The translations under genes and the position numbers were made by a program. The notes under the pieces are model-generated. The model did not search any database. It was not told where the DNA came from and saw nothing but the letters and a program-made list of their open reading frames with translations. A stretch of 41,449 bases of DNA, taken from contig CALDMO010000049.1 of NCBI GenBank assembly GCA_937915375.1, forward strand, positions 1 through 41,449, written 5' to 3'. Source of the stretch: an uncultured Marvinbryantia sp. Its GTDB lineage: Bacteria; Bacillota; Clostridia; Lachnospirales; Lachnospiraceae. Below, one piece after another: positions 7,127 through 15,878 of this stretch. Within the stretch, counting starts at the first letter, position 1. Each line of letters begins with the position of its first letter.

Positions 7127-9709
7127 TTATTTTACTTTTACACTGAGCTGTCCGTCTGCAGCGTCAATCAAAATCACATCTCCGCCGCGTACTTCGCCTG
7201 AGAGGATTTCTCTCGCCACCATGGTTTCCACATTTTTCTGCAGGAACCGTTTCAACGGTCTCGCCCCATACATTGGTTCATAACCGCCTTCAATAATAAA
7301 CGCTTTTGCAGCTTCTGTCAATTCCAGAGAAATATCCTGTGTTTTCAGACGCTTATTCACATCTGCCATCATCAGATCGATAATGCTTCCGATGCAGGAC
7401 TTTGTCAACGGCTTAAACATAATGATCTCGTCCAGACGATTCAAAAACTCTGGACGAAAATGGCCGCGCAGGTCCTGCATTACCATAGCTTCCGCATCCT
7501 CACGGATCGTGCCGTCCTCCTCGATACCGTCCAGCAAATACTGCGAGCCAATATTAGAGGTCATAATCAGGATGGTATTTTTAAAGTCCACCGTTCTGCC
7601 CTGCGAATCCGTGATACGTCCGTCATCCAGCACTTGCAGAAGTACGTTAAATACGTCCGGATGCGCTTTTTCAATCTCATCAAACAGTACAACAGAGTAT
7701 GGTTTTCTGCGCACGGCCTCTGTCAGCTGACCGCCTTCTTCATAACCGACATATCCCGGAGGCGCTCCGATCAGACGGGACACGGAATATTTCTCCATGT
7801 ACTCACTCATATCAATACGCACCATATTCTGTTCATCATCAAACAGGCTTTGCGCCAGCGTCTTGGCCAGCTCCGTCTTGCCGACGCCAGTCGGACCCAT
7901 AAACAAGAAGGAACCGATCGGTTTTGTCGGATCTTTAATCCCAGCTCTGGAACGGATAATGGCATCCGTTACTTTCTGTACTCCATCGTCCTGACCGATT
8001 ACGCGGCGATGCAGTTCTTCTCCGAGATGCAGTGTCTTGCTGCGTTCGCTTTCTGTCAATTTCGCCACTGGAATACCGGTCCAACGGGAAATGATACGAC
8101 TGATTTCTTCCTCCGTCACACTCTCATGCACAAGCGACAAATCTTTATTTCTAACTTTTTCTTCCTCTATCTGAAGCTGCTGCTGCAGACGCGGCAGCTC
8201 GCCATACTGCAATTCCGCCGCTTTGTTCAAATCATAATTGCGCTGTGCCATCTCAATCTGCTTGTTCATATCCTCGATCTGTTCCCGCAGTTTTGAAAGA
8301 TTTTCCACAGACGCTTTTTCATTATCCCACTGCGCTTTCATACCGGCAAACTGTTCTTTCAGCTCCGCCAGTTCTTTCTGTAGATTTGCCAGACGATCCT
8401 GGCTTAATTTGTCAGTTTCTTTTTTCAGCGCCGCTTCCTCAATCTCCATCTGCATAATACGGCGGGATAATTCATCCAGCTCAGTCGGCATCGAATCCAA
8501 TTCCGTCTTAATCAGAGCGCAGGCCTCATCCACCAGGTCAATCGCCTTATCCGGCAGGAAACGATCGGAAATATAACGATCGGACAGGGTAGCCGCTGCT
8601 ACCAGCGCGCTGTCGGTGATTTTCACGCCATGGAACACTTCGTAACGGTCCTTTAATCCACGGAGAATAGAAATCGTATCCTCCACAGTCGGTTCATCCA
8701 CCAATACCGGCTGGAAACGTCTCTCCAGCGCCGGATCTTTCTCAATATACTGGCGATGCTCGTCTAACGTCGTCGCACCGATACAATGCAGCTCACCGCG
8801 TGCCAGCATCGGCTTTAACATATTTCCTGCATCCATCGCGCCGTCTGTTTTACCTGCACCGACAATCAGATGCAGTTCATCCACAAACAGGATAATCTCA
8901 CCATCGCTCTTTCTTACATCTTCCAGAACCGCTTTCAAACGTTCCTCAAATTCGCCGCGATATTTGGCTCCGGCCACAAGCGCTCCCATATCCAGAGAGA
9001 AAATCTTCTTATTTTTCAGTCCTTCCGGTACATCGCCGCGCACAATACGCTGTGCCAATCCCTCGACTACCGCCGTCTTACCGACGCCCGGTTCGCCGAT
9101 CAGTACCGGATTATTTTTTGTCTTTCGGGAAAGAATACGGATCACATTTCGGATTTCCGTATCTCGTCCGATCACCGGATCCAGTTTTTGCTGTCTGGCC
9201 TTTTCCACCAGTTCCTGGCCATATTTTGCCAGCGTATCATAGGTAGCCTCCGGATTATCCGAAGTCACACGCTGATTGCCGCGCACCGTTGACAGCGCCT
9301 GCAGGAAGCGTTCTCTGGTGATGCCGAATTCCTGAAACAATGCCTTGACCGCACGGTTCGGATTCTTAATCAGAGAAAGGAACAAATGCTCAACGGACAC
9401 GTATTCATCTCCCATGGCTTTGGCCTCATCCTCCGCCGTCACCAATACCTTGTTCAAATCATTTCCCACATAGACCTGCCCGCCGGAAACCTTAGTTCTC
9501 TTTTCCAGCGCGGAAATAATCGCATTCGCAAAATAATTCGGCTGGATCTCCATCTTTTCAATCAGCTTCATGATCAGGCTGTCTTCCTGATTCATCAGTG
9601 CGTATAACAGATGTTCCTGCTCAATTTCCTGATTGCCGTACTCATAAGCAATCTTTTCCAGTTCATTGATCGCCTGCAGCGACTTCTGTGTAAATTTATT
9701 AATATTCAT
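7127..9709 (-). CDS. clpB: ATP-dependent disaggregase ClpB (Hsp100)
   Basis: This 860-residue ClpB is complete: a Clp N-domain (about 1-145), AAA-1 with Walker A GEPGVGKT near residue 205, the long coiled-coil middle domain (about 400-520) that separates ClpB from ClpA/C, and AAA-2 with GPTGVGKT near 605 and a C-terminal small domain. With DnaK it threads aggregated proteins through its central pore. It has no ClpP-binding IGL/IGF loop that I can see, as expected. The start is the ATG at 9709, preceded by AAGGAGG at 7 nt; a GTG just upstream is less well spaced. I could find no CIRCE element and no clear CtsR box upstream. Confidence 0.95.
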   Translation of the reverse strand: MNINKFTQKSLQAINELEKIAYEYGNQEIEQEHLLYALMNQEDSLIMKLIEKMEIQPNYFANAIISALEKRTKVSGGQVYVGNDLNKVLVTAEDEAKAMGDEYVSVEHLFLSLIKNPNRAVKALFQEFGITRERFLQALSTVRGNQRVTSDNPEATYDTLAKYGQELVEKARQQKLDPVIGRDTEIRNVIRILSRKTKNNPVLIGEPGVGKTAVVEGLAQRIVRGDVPEGLKNKKIFSLDMGALVAGAKYRGEFEERLKAVLEDVRKSDGEIILFVDELHLIVGAGKTDGAMDAGNMLKPMLARGELHCIGATTLDEHRQYIEKDPALERRFQPVLVDEPTVEDTISILRGLKDRYEVFHGVKITDSALVAAATLSDRYISDRFLPDKAIDLVDEACALIKTELDSMPTELDELSRRIMQMEIEEAALKKETDKLSQDRLANLQKELAELKEQFAGMKAQWDNEKASVENLSKLREQIEDMNKQIEMAQRNYDLNKAAELQYGELPRLQQQLQIEEEKVRNKDLSLVHESVTEEEISRIISRWTGIPVAKLTESERSKTLHLGEELHRRVIGQDDGVQKVTDAIIRSRAGIKDPTKPIGSFLFMGPTGVGKTELAKTLAQSLFDDEQNMVRIDMSEYMEKYSVSRLIGAPPGYVGYEEGGQLTEAVRRKPYSVVLFDEIEKAHPDVFNVLLQVLDDGRITDSQGRTVDFKNTILIMTSNIGSQYLLDGIEEDGTIREDAEAMVMQDLRGHFRPEFLNRLDEIIMFKPLTKSCIGSIIDLMMADVNKRLKTQDISLELTEAAKAFIIEGGYEPMYGARPLKRFLQKNVETMVAREILSGEVRGGDVILIDAADGQLSVKVK

Positions 9710-9804
9710 CACATTACCTCCTTGCTTCTTGGTACTGTAATTTTCAGAAACAGCCAGTCAAGAGTACACATAGTGTTTATGCATTTCTTGTCTGTTCTAT
9801 AATT

Positions 9805-9832
9805 ACTATAACACAGATTTTTGAATATGCAA
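9805..9832 (-). promoter_or_regulatory. candidate clpB promoter
   Basis: On the minus strand TTGCAT (9832-9827) and TATAGT (9810-9805) are 16 nt apart, about 95 nt upstream of clpB. The 305-bp clpB/MATE gap otherwise holds only this site, the divergent MATE promoter and AT-rich sequence. Confidence 0.45.
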
Positions 9833-9899
9833 GTACTTTTTTATTATTTTTTTCATGAACAAACATCTCTCTAGTTTTCCTATATTACAAGAAAATACA

Positions 9900-9927
9900 T
9901 TGCAAAACTGCCAATATCTGCTATCAT
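9900..9927 (+). promoter_or_regulatory. candidate promoter of MATE transporter 2
   Basis: TTGCAA (9900-9905) and TATCAT (9922-9927) have a 16-nt spacer and lie about 85 nt before the MATE start codon. Confidence 0.45.
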
Positions 9928-10014
9928 AGCTACTGTATGCTTTTTTCCTGCTATTTTTGAATTTTTCATGCAGAAAAAACAGCTGCAGATTTTATTAATT
10001 ACGGAGGTATTTCT

Positions 10015-11394
10015 ATGGCATCTGTACGCAGTATGACATCCGGCAGGCCCGGAAAAATCATTCTTTCCTTTGCTCTTCCTTTAATGATAGGCAATATTTT
10101 TCAACAACTTTATACCGTGACCGACGCCATGATTGTTGGTCAATTTCTCGGTGTAAACGGTATTTCCGCCGTCGGCGCGACCGAATGGATGATCTGGCTG
10201 ATGATCGGTATGGTGCAAGGCTTCACGCAGGGTTTTGCGATTAAAATGTCACAAGATTTCGGCGCGAAGCGATACAAAGATCTGCGCAGTACCATTTTCA
10301 ATGCCGCCATCCTGTCACTTTTGATTACCGTAATTCTTGTCGTAATCGGACAGCTGACATCTACCAGTGTCCTAACCATCCTGCACACGCCGGAAGATAT
10401 TTTTGAGGGTGCGTCTATTTATATGCATACCATGTTCTGGGGAATCCCCTGTATGATGCTGTATAATTTTACTGCATCCGTACTGCGTTCCCTCGGTGAC
10501 GGAAAGACGCCGCTCTATGCAATGGTCATCGGCGCCATTACTAACATTGTACTGGATCTGATTTTTGTCACTGTATTCCACTGGGGACTTTTCGGCGCTG
10601 CTGCCGCTACGGTAACGGCACAATTTTTCACCGGTATTTTCTGCCTGGTGCGTATTGCAAAAATTGATCTGCTGCGTTTTTCAAAAGAAGATATCGTTCT
10701 GATTCCGCGCTCTCACATTCATCTAATGAAACTCGGTATCCCGATGGCATTCCAAAACGCCGTAATTTCCGTAGGCGGTATGATCGTACAGGCCGTTGTC
10801 AACAAATTCGGTGTCATTTTTATCGCTGGATTCACTGCTACCAACAAGCTTTACGGTCTTCTGGAAGTCGCAGCTACCTCTTATGGCTTCGCCATGACTA
10901 CTTATACCGGCCAAAATGTTGGTGCCGGAGAGATGAAACGTGTGCGCCAGGGTTACCGCACCGCACTCGGCATTGCTCTGGTAACTTCCCTCCTGATCGC
11001 GCTCGTAATGATCTGCGGAGGAAAACTGATTTTAGGATGCTTTATCTCCGGTGATCCACAGACAGTAACAGATACCATGAACATAGCATATCACTATCTG
11101 TTTATTATGAGCGTCCTGCTTCCGATACTTTATTATCTGCACATTACCCGCTCGTGTATTCAGGGAATGGGAAATACTGTACTGCCGATGATGTCAGGTG
11201 TAGCCGAATTCGTAATGCGTACCGGCGCCGCTATGCTTTTGCCGATGTTAATGGGAGAAGACGGTATCTTCTATGCGGAAATTGCGGCATGGGCAGGCGC
11301 AGATATCGTGCTGTTTTTCAGTTATCAATATTGTGTCCGAAAACTGGAAGCCTCACTGAGTTCAAAAGAAACAATGACATCCGAAACTATATAA
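10015..11394 (+). CDS. MATE family efflux transporter (2)
   Basis: This 459-residue polytopic protein starts SGRPGKIILSFALPLMIGNI and YTVTDAMIVGQFLG, the first-helix signature of the MATE/MOP superfamily. A charged loop (KMSQDFGAKRYKDLR) follows helix 2, and the second half repeats the pattern. The start has an ideal GGAGG site. It belongs to a different MATE subgroup from the protein at 5542 (VDSIFV there versus TDAMIV here, with little other identity). The substrate is unknown. It is monocistronic between its own promoter and the hairpin at 11447. Confidence 0.88.
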   Translation: MASVRSMTSGRPGKIILSFALPLMIGNIFQQLYTVTDAMIVGQFLGVNGISAVGATEWMIWLMIGMVQGFTQGFAIKMSQDFGAKRYKDLRSTIFNAAILSLLITVILVVIGQLTSTSVLTILHTPEDIFEGASIYMHTMFWGIPCMMLYNFTASVLRSLGDGKTPLYAMVIGAITNIVLDLIFVTVFHWGLFGAAAATVTAQFFTGIFCLVRIAKIDLLRFSKEDIVLIPRSHIHLMKLGIPMAFQNAVISVGGMIVQAVVNKFGVIFIAGFTATNKLYGLLEVAATSYGFAMTTYTGQNVGAGEMKRVRQGYRTALGIALVTSLLIALVMICGGKLILGCFISGDPQTVTDTMNIAYHYLFIMSVLLPILYYLHITRSCIQGMGNTVLPMMSGVAEFVMRTGAAMLLPMLMGEDGIFYAEIAAWAGADIVLFFSYQYCVRKLEASLSSKETMTSETI

Positions 11395-11446
11395 AGTCCC
11401 GTTGTGCGTACAAAAAAATCAAAATTGAAAAACTTTCCTCTGTTAT

Positions 11447-11482
11447 AAAAATGCCCCGGCATCTTCGATGTCGGAGCATTTT
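11447..11482. terminator. terminator between MATE 2 and the HD hydrolase gene
   Basis: An imperfect long hairpin (AAAATGC, CCG and CATC pairing with GATG, CGG and GCATTTT, with a three-base loop) is flanked by A and T runs. It separates converging genes and can serve both. Confidence 0.7.
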
Positions 11483-11500
11483 CATTTTCCATTATTTTCC

Positions 11501-11956
11501 TCACGGCAAATCCTCGCCATTACTTTCCAGATAAGCCAGCGCCCGCTTATACTTTGCACACCTTTTCAGATCACGCGTTCCCGGATTTGGAATACGCGAA
11601 AGATCCATGTTATGCCGAATATCAGAAATTTTTACGGCTTTTGCCATACGATTTTTCGCCACCCGCGCAATGTATTCTTCGTATGTGCCCGGATCTGTTT
11701 TCTTATAGGTCAGTACCTGTACTGCTTCAATAATTTCACACGGAAAACCACTCTTTAAAAGATCCTCCGCCGTCATATCACTATCCTCTAAAACATCATG
11801 CAGGATCGCCACCACCTTCAGTTCATCTTCTTCCAACTGTCCAGCTACTGCGATCGGGTGTTCAATATACGGATTACCCCCTTTATCCGTCTGACCTGCA
11901 TGTGCAAGACTGGCTATCTGCATAGCCCGTGCATACAATACCTCAAAATTTTTCAT
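11501..11956 (-). CDS. HD-domain phosphohydrolase, small alarmone hydrolase-like
   Basis: This 151-residue protein is a stand-alone HD domain of the RelA/SpoT type. It shows AHAGQTDKGGNPYIEHP, then the metal motif AILHDVLEDSDMT, and later KISDIRHNMDL, matching the SpoT hydrolase motifs (HP, HDxxED, DxxHN). There is no synthetase or regulatory domain, so its size resembles the small alarmone hydrolases. It may hydrolyse (p)ppGpp or another nucleotide 3'-pyrophosphate; this is inferred from motifs. I start at the ATG at 11956, which overlaps the larC end by 14 bp. It is the last gene of nfo-larB-larC-HD. Confidence 0.78.
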   Translation of the reverse strand: MKNFEVLYARAMQIASLAHAGQTDKGGNPYIEHPIAVAGQLEEDELKVVAILHDVLEDSDMTAEDLLKSGFPCEIIEAVQVLTYKKTDPGTYEEYIARVAKNRMAKAVKISDIRHNMDLSRIPNPGTRDLKRCAKYKRALAYLESNGEDLP

Positions 11957-13193
11957 AGCTCCTGTAAATCTCCCATAACGATTTCTTCTGCTTTTCTGCG
12001 AGTTGTACTGCACTTTGATATTCCGGATAGACCCGTACAGAATCTTCCAGATACACTTTTTTTGCTTCCAGTTCCCCTGCCGCTGTCGTCACTGATACTT
12101 TTTCTCTTTTTAAAATACTTCTCTTTTCCAAATGTTTACGAATGCCGATCGTGGTCGTATAGGTAAACATCAGCCGTTCCGTCAGCATTTCCTGCTCCGG
12201 TTTTATCAGAACAGTCATCCGGTATGCCGGACGATTTTTTTTCATCACAATCGGTGCGAAACTAACGTCAAGCGCCCCCGCCTGCATCAGTCTTTCCATC
12301 GCATAGCCCATCATTTCGCCGCTGCAGTCATCCAGATTCGTTTCCAGAACCATAATCTCATCGCTCTGCATCCAGTTTGTATGTTCTTCCTCTGTAAAGC
12401 CCTGATAAACCTTTAAAATATTCGGGATCGACAGATTTTTTGTACCGGCTCCCCAGCCGATCCGTTCCGTCTTCATCTCCGGCATCGTGCCAAAACGCTC
12501 TGCCAACTCCGCAATAATGGCCGCTCCTGTCGGCGTTACCAGTTCTCCCTCAATGTCGATCTGTTTCATTTTTGCCTCAGATGCTGCAAAAATTTCCGCC
12601 GTTGCCGGAACCGGTACAGAAAGCAGCCCATGCTGACACCTCACAAAGCCATGCCCTTCCTGCACGACAGATGCATAAACCGCATCTGGTCTGATCTGAT
12701 CAATCAAAATCGCGCAGCCCACAATATCCACAATAGAATCTACCGCCCCGACTTCATGAAAATGTACTTCATCCAACGTTTTTCCATGAACTTTTGCTTC
12801 CGCCTGCGCGACACGTTTGAAAATACGCAGAGATAACTCTTTTACATTCTCCGACAAATCACTGTGCGCAATGAGCGCGCGGATATCCGCGAAATTACGG
12901 TGCGGATGCGCGTGAGTATGCCCGCCTTCATGATGATGCTCATGTTCATGATGATCATGACCGCTATGACCGTGACTGCCGTCCGGTTCCTCTCCTTCCA
13001 CAACAACCTCCACATGGGTTGCACGAATGCTGTTCTTTTCCGTTTCCGTAATCTGAACCTGATAGCCCTCTACGCCAAGTTTCTCTAATTCCTTCAAAAA
13101 GGCCTCACGGTCCGCTCCCAGATCCAGCAGTGCGCCAAGTGTCATATTTCCGCTGATTCCACTGGCACAATCAAAATATAATATTTTTTTCAC
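11943..13193 (-). CDS. larC: nickel-pincer nucleotide cofactor synthesis protein LarC
   Basis: This 416-residue LarC inserts nickel into the pyridinium-3,5-bisthiocarboxylate mononucleotide in a CTP-dependent step. The N-terminal DCASGISGNMTLGALLDLG is diagnostic. A histidine-rich stretch at residues 74-98 (more than ten His) probably stores or captures nickel. The sequence then continues through GAVDSIVDIVG to LETNLDDCSGEMMGYAME and the C-terminal domain. In Lactobacillus plantarum larC is two frames joined by ribosomal frameshifting; here it is one uninterrupted frame. The start is GTG at 13193, with AAGGAG ahead, 11 nt after the larB stop. No larE or larA lies in this window. Confidence 0.9.
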   Translation of the reverse strand: MKKILYFDCASGISGNMTLGALLDLGADREAFLKELEKLGVEGYQVQITETEKNSIRATHVEVVVEGEEPDGSHGHSGHDHHEHEHHHEGGHTHAHPHRNFADIRALIAHSDLSENVKELSLRIFKRVAQAEAKVHGKTLDEVHFHEVGAVDSIVDIVGCAILIDQIRPDAVYASVVQEGHGFVRCQHGLLSVPVPATAEIFAASEAKMKQIDIEGELVTPTGAAIIAELAERFGTMPEMKTERIGWGAGTKNLSIPNILKVYQGFTEEEHTNWMQSDEIMVLETNLDDCSGEMMGYAMERLMQAGALDVSFAPIVMKKNRPAYRMTVLIKPEQEMLTERLMFTYTTTIGIRKHLEKRSILKREKVSVTTAAGELEAKKVYLEDSVRVYPEYQSAVQLAEKQKKSLWEIYRSYEKF

Positions 13194-13204
13194 GTTCCTT
13201 CTCC

Positions 13205-13963
13205 TTATGCTTCCCTTTTCCCTGCCAGACAATTAATACTGTGCGCCATATATCCGGCTCCAAATCCATTGTCAATATTCACTACGCTAATTCCGCTGGC
13301 ACAGCTGTTCAGCATTGCCAAAAGAGCCGCAAGCCCGTTTAAGCTTGCGCCGTATCCGACCGAAGTCGGCACCGCGATTACCGGTTTATCCGTCAGTCCG
13401 CTGACCACAGAAGCCAGCGCCCCCTCCATCCCGGCTACCGCGATTACGACGTTTGCGCTTGTAAGAATATCCATTTTAGAAAGCAGACGGTGAATCCCCG
13501 CCACACCCACATCATAAACTTCTTCTACCTCATTTCCAAGAAAACGCGCCGTCAGCGCCGCCTCCCTTGCTACCGGCAGGTCAGAAGTTCCCGCACAGGC
13601 AACCACAATTTTTCCTTTATTAAGCGGCGCAGAAAGTTTCCCCATACTAATGATCCGCGCAACCTTGTCATACTCCATATCAGGACAAATTTTTTTTACT
13701 TCCTCATATTTTTCACGGTCACATCTGGTTCCGAAAATACACTCCGCTCCGTGTTTCATCATATTCCGCACAATCCCGCAGATTTGTTCCGCCGTCTTTC
13801 CCTGACAATAAATCACCTCCGGCACACCGGTACGCACCTCACGGTGATAATCAATCTTCGCATAACCCAAATCATCAAAAGGCTCCATTTTGAGCGCCTT
13901 TTCCGCTTCCGCTACGCTAAATTCACCCTTTGAGAGTCTTTCCAGAATTTCTGTTGTATTCAT
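13205..13963 (-). CDS. larB: pyridinium-3,5-biscarboxylic acid mononucleotide synthase LarB
   Basis: This 252-residue LarB carboxylates and hydrolyses nicotinic acid adenine dinucleotide, the first step of the nickel-pincer cofactor. The N-terminal helix (ILERLSKGEFSVAEAEKAL) is followed by a PurE-like domain with VVACAGTSDLPVAREAALTA, YDVGVAGIHRL and VAGMEGALASVV..VIAVPTSVGYGASL. I prefer the ATG at 13963, which fits the family length; an ATG at 14017 overlaps the nfo stop as ATGA and is possible. It lies between nfo and larC in one operon. Confidence 0.9.
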   Translation of the reverse strand: MNTTEILERLSKGEFSVAEAEKALKMEPFDDLGYAKIDYHREVRTGVPEVIYCQGKTAEQICGIVRNMMKHGAECIFGTRCDREKYEEVKKICPDMEYDKVARIISMGKLSAPLNKGKIVVACAGTSDLPVAREAALTARFLGNEVEEVYDVGVAGIHRLLSKMDILTSANVVIAVAGMEGALASVVSGLTDKPVIAVPTSVGYGASLNGLAALLAMLNSCASGISVVNIDNGFGAGYMAHSINCLAGKREA

Positions 13964-14013
13964 ATCCTGTTTCTTCCTTTTTATTTCTGTCAATACTTCT
14001 CTTTCAATACCAA

Positions 14014-14850
14014 TCATTCATCCAGATATCTGCTGCGTAAAAGCGCGATTTCCCGCGCATATCCCTCATCGTCATTCGGCGTTTCTAAAATAAACGGCAG
14101 ATGACGAAGGTTTGGATGATTTATCACCCGTACCAGTGCTTCCAAGCCAATCTTTCCCTCACCGATTTTCGCGTGGCGGTCTTTGTGTGCGCCAAGCTCA
14201 TTCATACTGTCATTCAAATGAATGGCTTTCAACCGCTCCAGCCCAATCACACGGTCAAATTCGTCCAGCACACCGTCCAGATCATTCACGATGTCATAAC
14301 CGCCATCCCATACATGACACGTATCAAGACAAACGCCCATCTTTTCCTGCAGTTCTACTTTATCCAGAATCGCACGCAGTTCTTCAAAATTTCGTCCGAC
14401 CTCACTGCCCTTTCCCGCCATTGTCTCCAAAAGAACTGTCGTATGTATATCGGACGTCAGCACTTCATTAAGCATCTGCGCGATAAACGCAATTCCCACA
14501 TCCGCCCCCTGCTTTACATGGCTGCCCGGATGAAAATTATAGTAATTACCCGGGGTATACTCCATTCGCCGCAGATCATCCGCAAACGTATTTTTCGCAA
14601 ACTCACGAAGTCCCTCATCCCCGGAACAAGGATTTAAGGTATAGGGCGCATGCGCGACCAGCGTCGTAAAGTGGTTTTCTTTGGCCAGTTTCAGAAACGC
14701 ATTGACATCCGCCTCATCGATCGCTTTTGCCTGTCCGCCTCGCGGATTACGAGTAAAAAAAGCAAAGGTATTCGCATTTAATTTCAATGCCATCTTTCCC
14801 ATTGCATGATAACCTTTAGAAGCGGAAAGATGACTTCCTACTTTTAACAT
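14014..14850 (-). CDS. nfo: deoxyribonuclease IV (AP endonuclease, Nfo)
   Basis: This 278-residue endonuclease IV cuts 5' of abasic sites in base excision repair using three zinc ions in a TIM barrel. Visible ligand motifs are KVGSHLS, VAHAPYTLNP, FHPGSH, LLETMAGKGSE, CLDTCHVWDGGYD, IHLNDS, RHAKIGEG and FILETPN, all in the expected order. MLKVGSH fits the family start, with GGAG 6 nt upstream; an ATG at 14862 also has a ribosome site. It leads the operon with larB, larC and the HD hydrolase, behind a promoter containing a large palindrome. Confidence 0.92.
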   Translation of the reverse strand: MLKVGSHLSASKGYHAMGKMALKLNANTFAFFTRNPRGGQAKAIDEADVNAFLKLAKENHFTTLVAHAPYTLNPCSGDEGLREFAKNTFADDLRRMEYTPGNYYNFHPGSHVKQGADVGIAFIAQMLNEVLTSDIHTTVLLETMAGKGSEVGRNFEELRAILDKVELQEKMGVCLDTCHVWDGGYDIVNDLDGVLDEFDRVIGLERLKAIHLNDSMNELGAHKDRHAKIGEGKIGLEALVRVINHPNLRHLPFILETPNDDEGYAREIALLRSRYLDE

Positions 14851-14942
14851 ATTTCGCTCCATACTGTCTCCGTCTGCTAAGCAGTTTCCCTTTCTTTTTT
14901 ATCTAAGGAAGCATTCGCCACCTATAAACAAACGATACTAAT

Positions 14943-14972
14943 AGTATAGCACGGCATAATTATGCGGTGCAA
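14943..14972 (-). promoter_or_regulatory. nfo operon promoter with a 22-bp palindrome filling its spacer
   Basis: On the minus strand TTGCAC (14972-14967) and TATACT (14948-14943) are 18 nt apart. Between and across them (14949-14970) lies a near-perfect palindrome: GCAC, one mismatch, GCATAATTATGC, one mismatch, GTGC. A dimer bound there would block RNA polymerase. I cannot match it to LexA, Fur, NikR or Zur consensus sites with confidence. Confidence 0.6.
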
Positions 14973-15016
14973 GAAAAAGAAATTAAATGCCACAGCACTC
15001 GTATAAAACTGCAAAA

Positions 15017-15055
15017 AAATATCTATCTAAGCCCACTCGGCTCAGATAGATATTT
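15017..15055 (-). terminator. terminator after the esterase gene
   Basis: AAATATCTATCT (15017-15028) pairs with AGATAGATATTT (15044-15055), with AGCC/GGCT inside. Read leftward it is followed by a run of seven T. It ends the sugar-transport/esterase operon ahead of the nfo promoter. Confidence 0.85.
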
Positions 15056-15069
15056 ATAAATAATATTTC

Positions 15070-15837
15070 TCATTTCATCCCAATAAATCTCACAATTTCC
15101 TGGAACATCTCGTCCTGTTCTTCCCCTTCCAGCCCATGATCCAGCTGTGGATACGTGATCTGTGTACAGTCTGCCAGTACATTCTGGTACTCATCAGCGA
15201 CCTCGCGTCCAATAATCGTATCTCTGCCGCCGCAGATCAAAAGTACCGATTTTTTAAACTGACCAGTCACTTCATAAATTGGCAGCGATTTTGCAATCCG
15301 GAAATAATGACCGCCAATTTGATGGCGATTCTGATCCACCGGTACTACCGCCGGAATATGATCCGTATCATAAACCGTTCCAAAACACGTTCCCTTCTGT
15401 GCATCCGTTTTTAAAGATGCCGCAGGCGCCAACAGAACCAGCTTAGATACCAGATCCTGATAATACCCGGCTGCCATTCCGCCGACAACCCCTCCCTGCG
15501 AATGACCAATCAAGGTAATCTCTGTCACAAACGGCAATTTTCTGACATATTCCAGAACTGCAATCACATCATTGATTTCATTAAAAATATTCATATTGGA
15601 AAAGCTGCCTTCACTTTTTCCATGTCCGTTAAAATCGAAACGCAGAACGGATTGCCCTGCAGAAAGAAGCCGCTCCGTCAGTTTCTGATAAATATGTCCC
15701 GGAACACAGCCGGTATCTCCTGCAAATCCATGCATCAAAATAACAAGCGGGCCTTTCTCATCCTGACCGCATTTCGCCGGGCGCTCCAAAACTGCATACA
15801 GCTTCAGTCCGTCCCTCATAATCGAAAATTCTTTCAT
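15070..15837 (-). CDS. alpha/beta hydrolase, cinnamoyl/feruloyl esterase-like
   Basis: This 255-residue cytoplasmic alpha/beta hydrolase has nucleophile Ser113 in GHSQGG, Asp206 in GGRDTIIG and His234 in QLDHG. The FDFNGHGKSEG segment, the insertion with DTDHIP, and RIAKSLPIYEVTGQF closely resemble the cinnamoyl esterase LJ0536 of Lactobacillus johnsonii and Est1E of Butyrivibrio, as I remember them. Those enzymes release ferulic and related acids from plant cell-wall esters. There is no signal peptide, so it would act on imported substrate. It is the last gene after two sugar ABC permeases (41-bp gap). Other small esterases of this fold remain possible. Confidence 0.8.
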   Translation of the reverse strand: MKEFSIMRDGLKLYAVLERPAKCGQDEKGPLVILMHGFAGDTGCVPGHIYQKLTERLLSAGQSVLRFDFNGHGKSEGSFSNMNIFNEINDVIAVLEYVRKLPFVTEITLIGHSQGGVVGGMAAGYYQDLVSKLVLLAPAASLKTDAQKGTCFGTVYDTDHIPAVVPVDQNRHQIGGHYFRIAKSLPIYEVTGQFKKSVLLICGGRDTIIGREVADEYQNVLADCTQITYPQLDHGLEGEEQDEMFQEIVRFIGMK

Positions 15838-15878
15838 GTTGTACCTCCCTGTGTTTTCTTTTTATTTTCAGACTGCCG

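Noticed and set aside
9713..10014. CIRCE or CtsR heat-shock operator ahead of clpB
   Set aside because: No GAGTGCTAA-type inverted repeat and no tandem GGTCAAA heptamers could be found.
11154..11534. Rightward frame at the end of MATE 2
   Set aside because: It is in another frame of the MATE gene and crosses the terminator hairpin at 11447-11482; no protein-like features.
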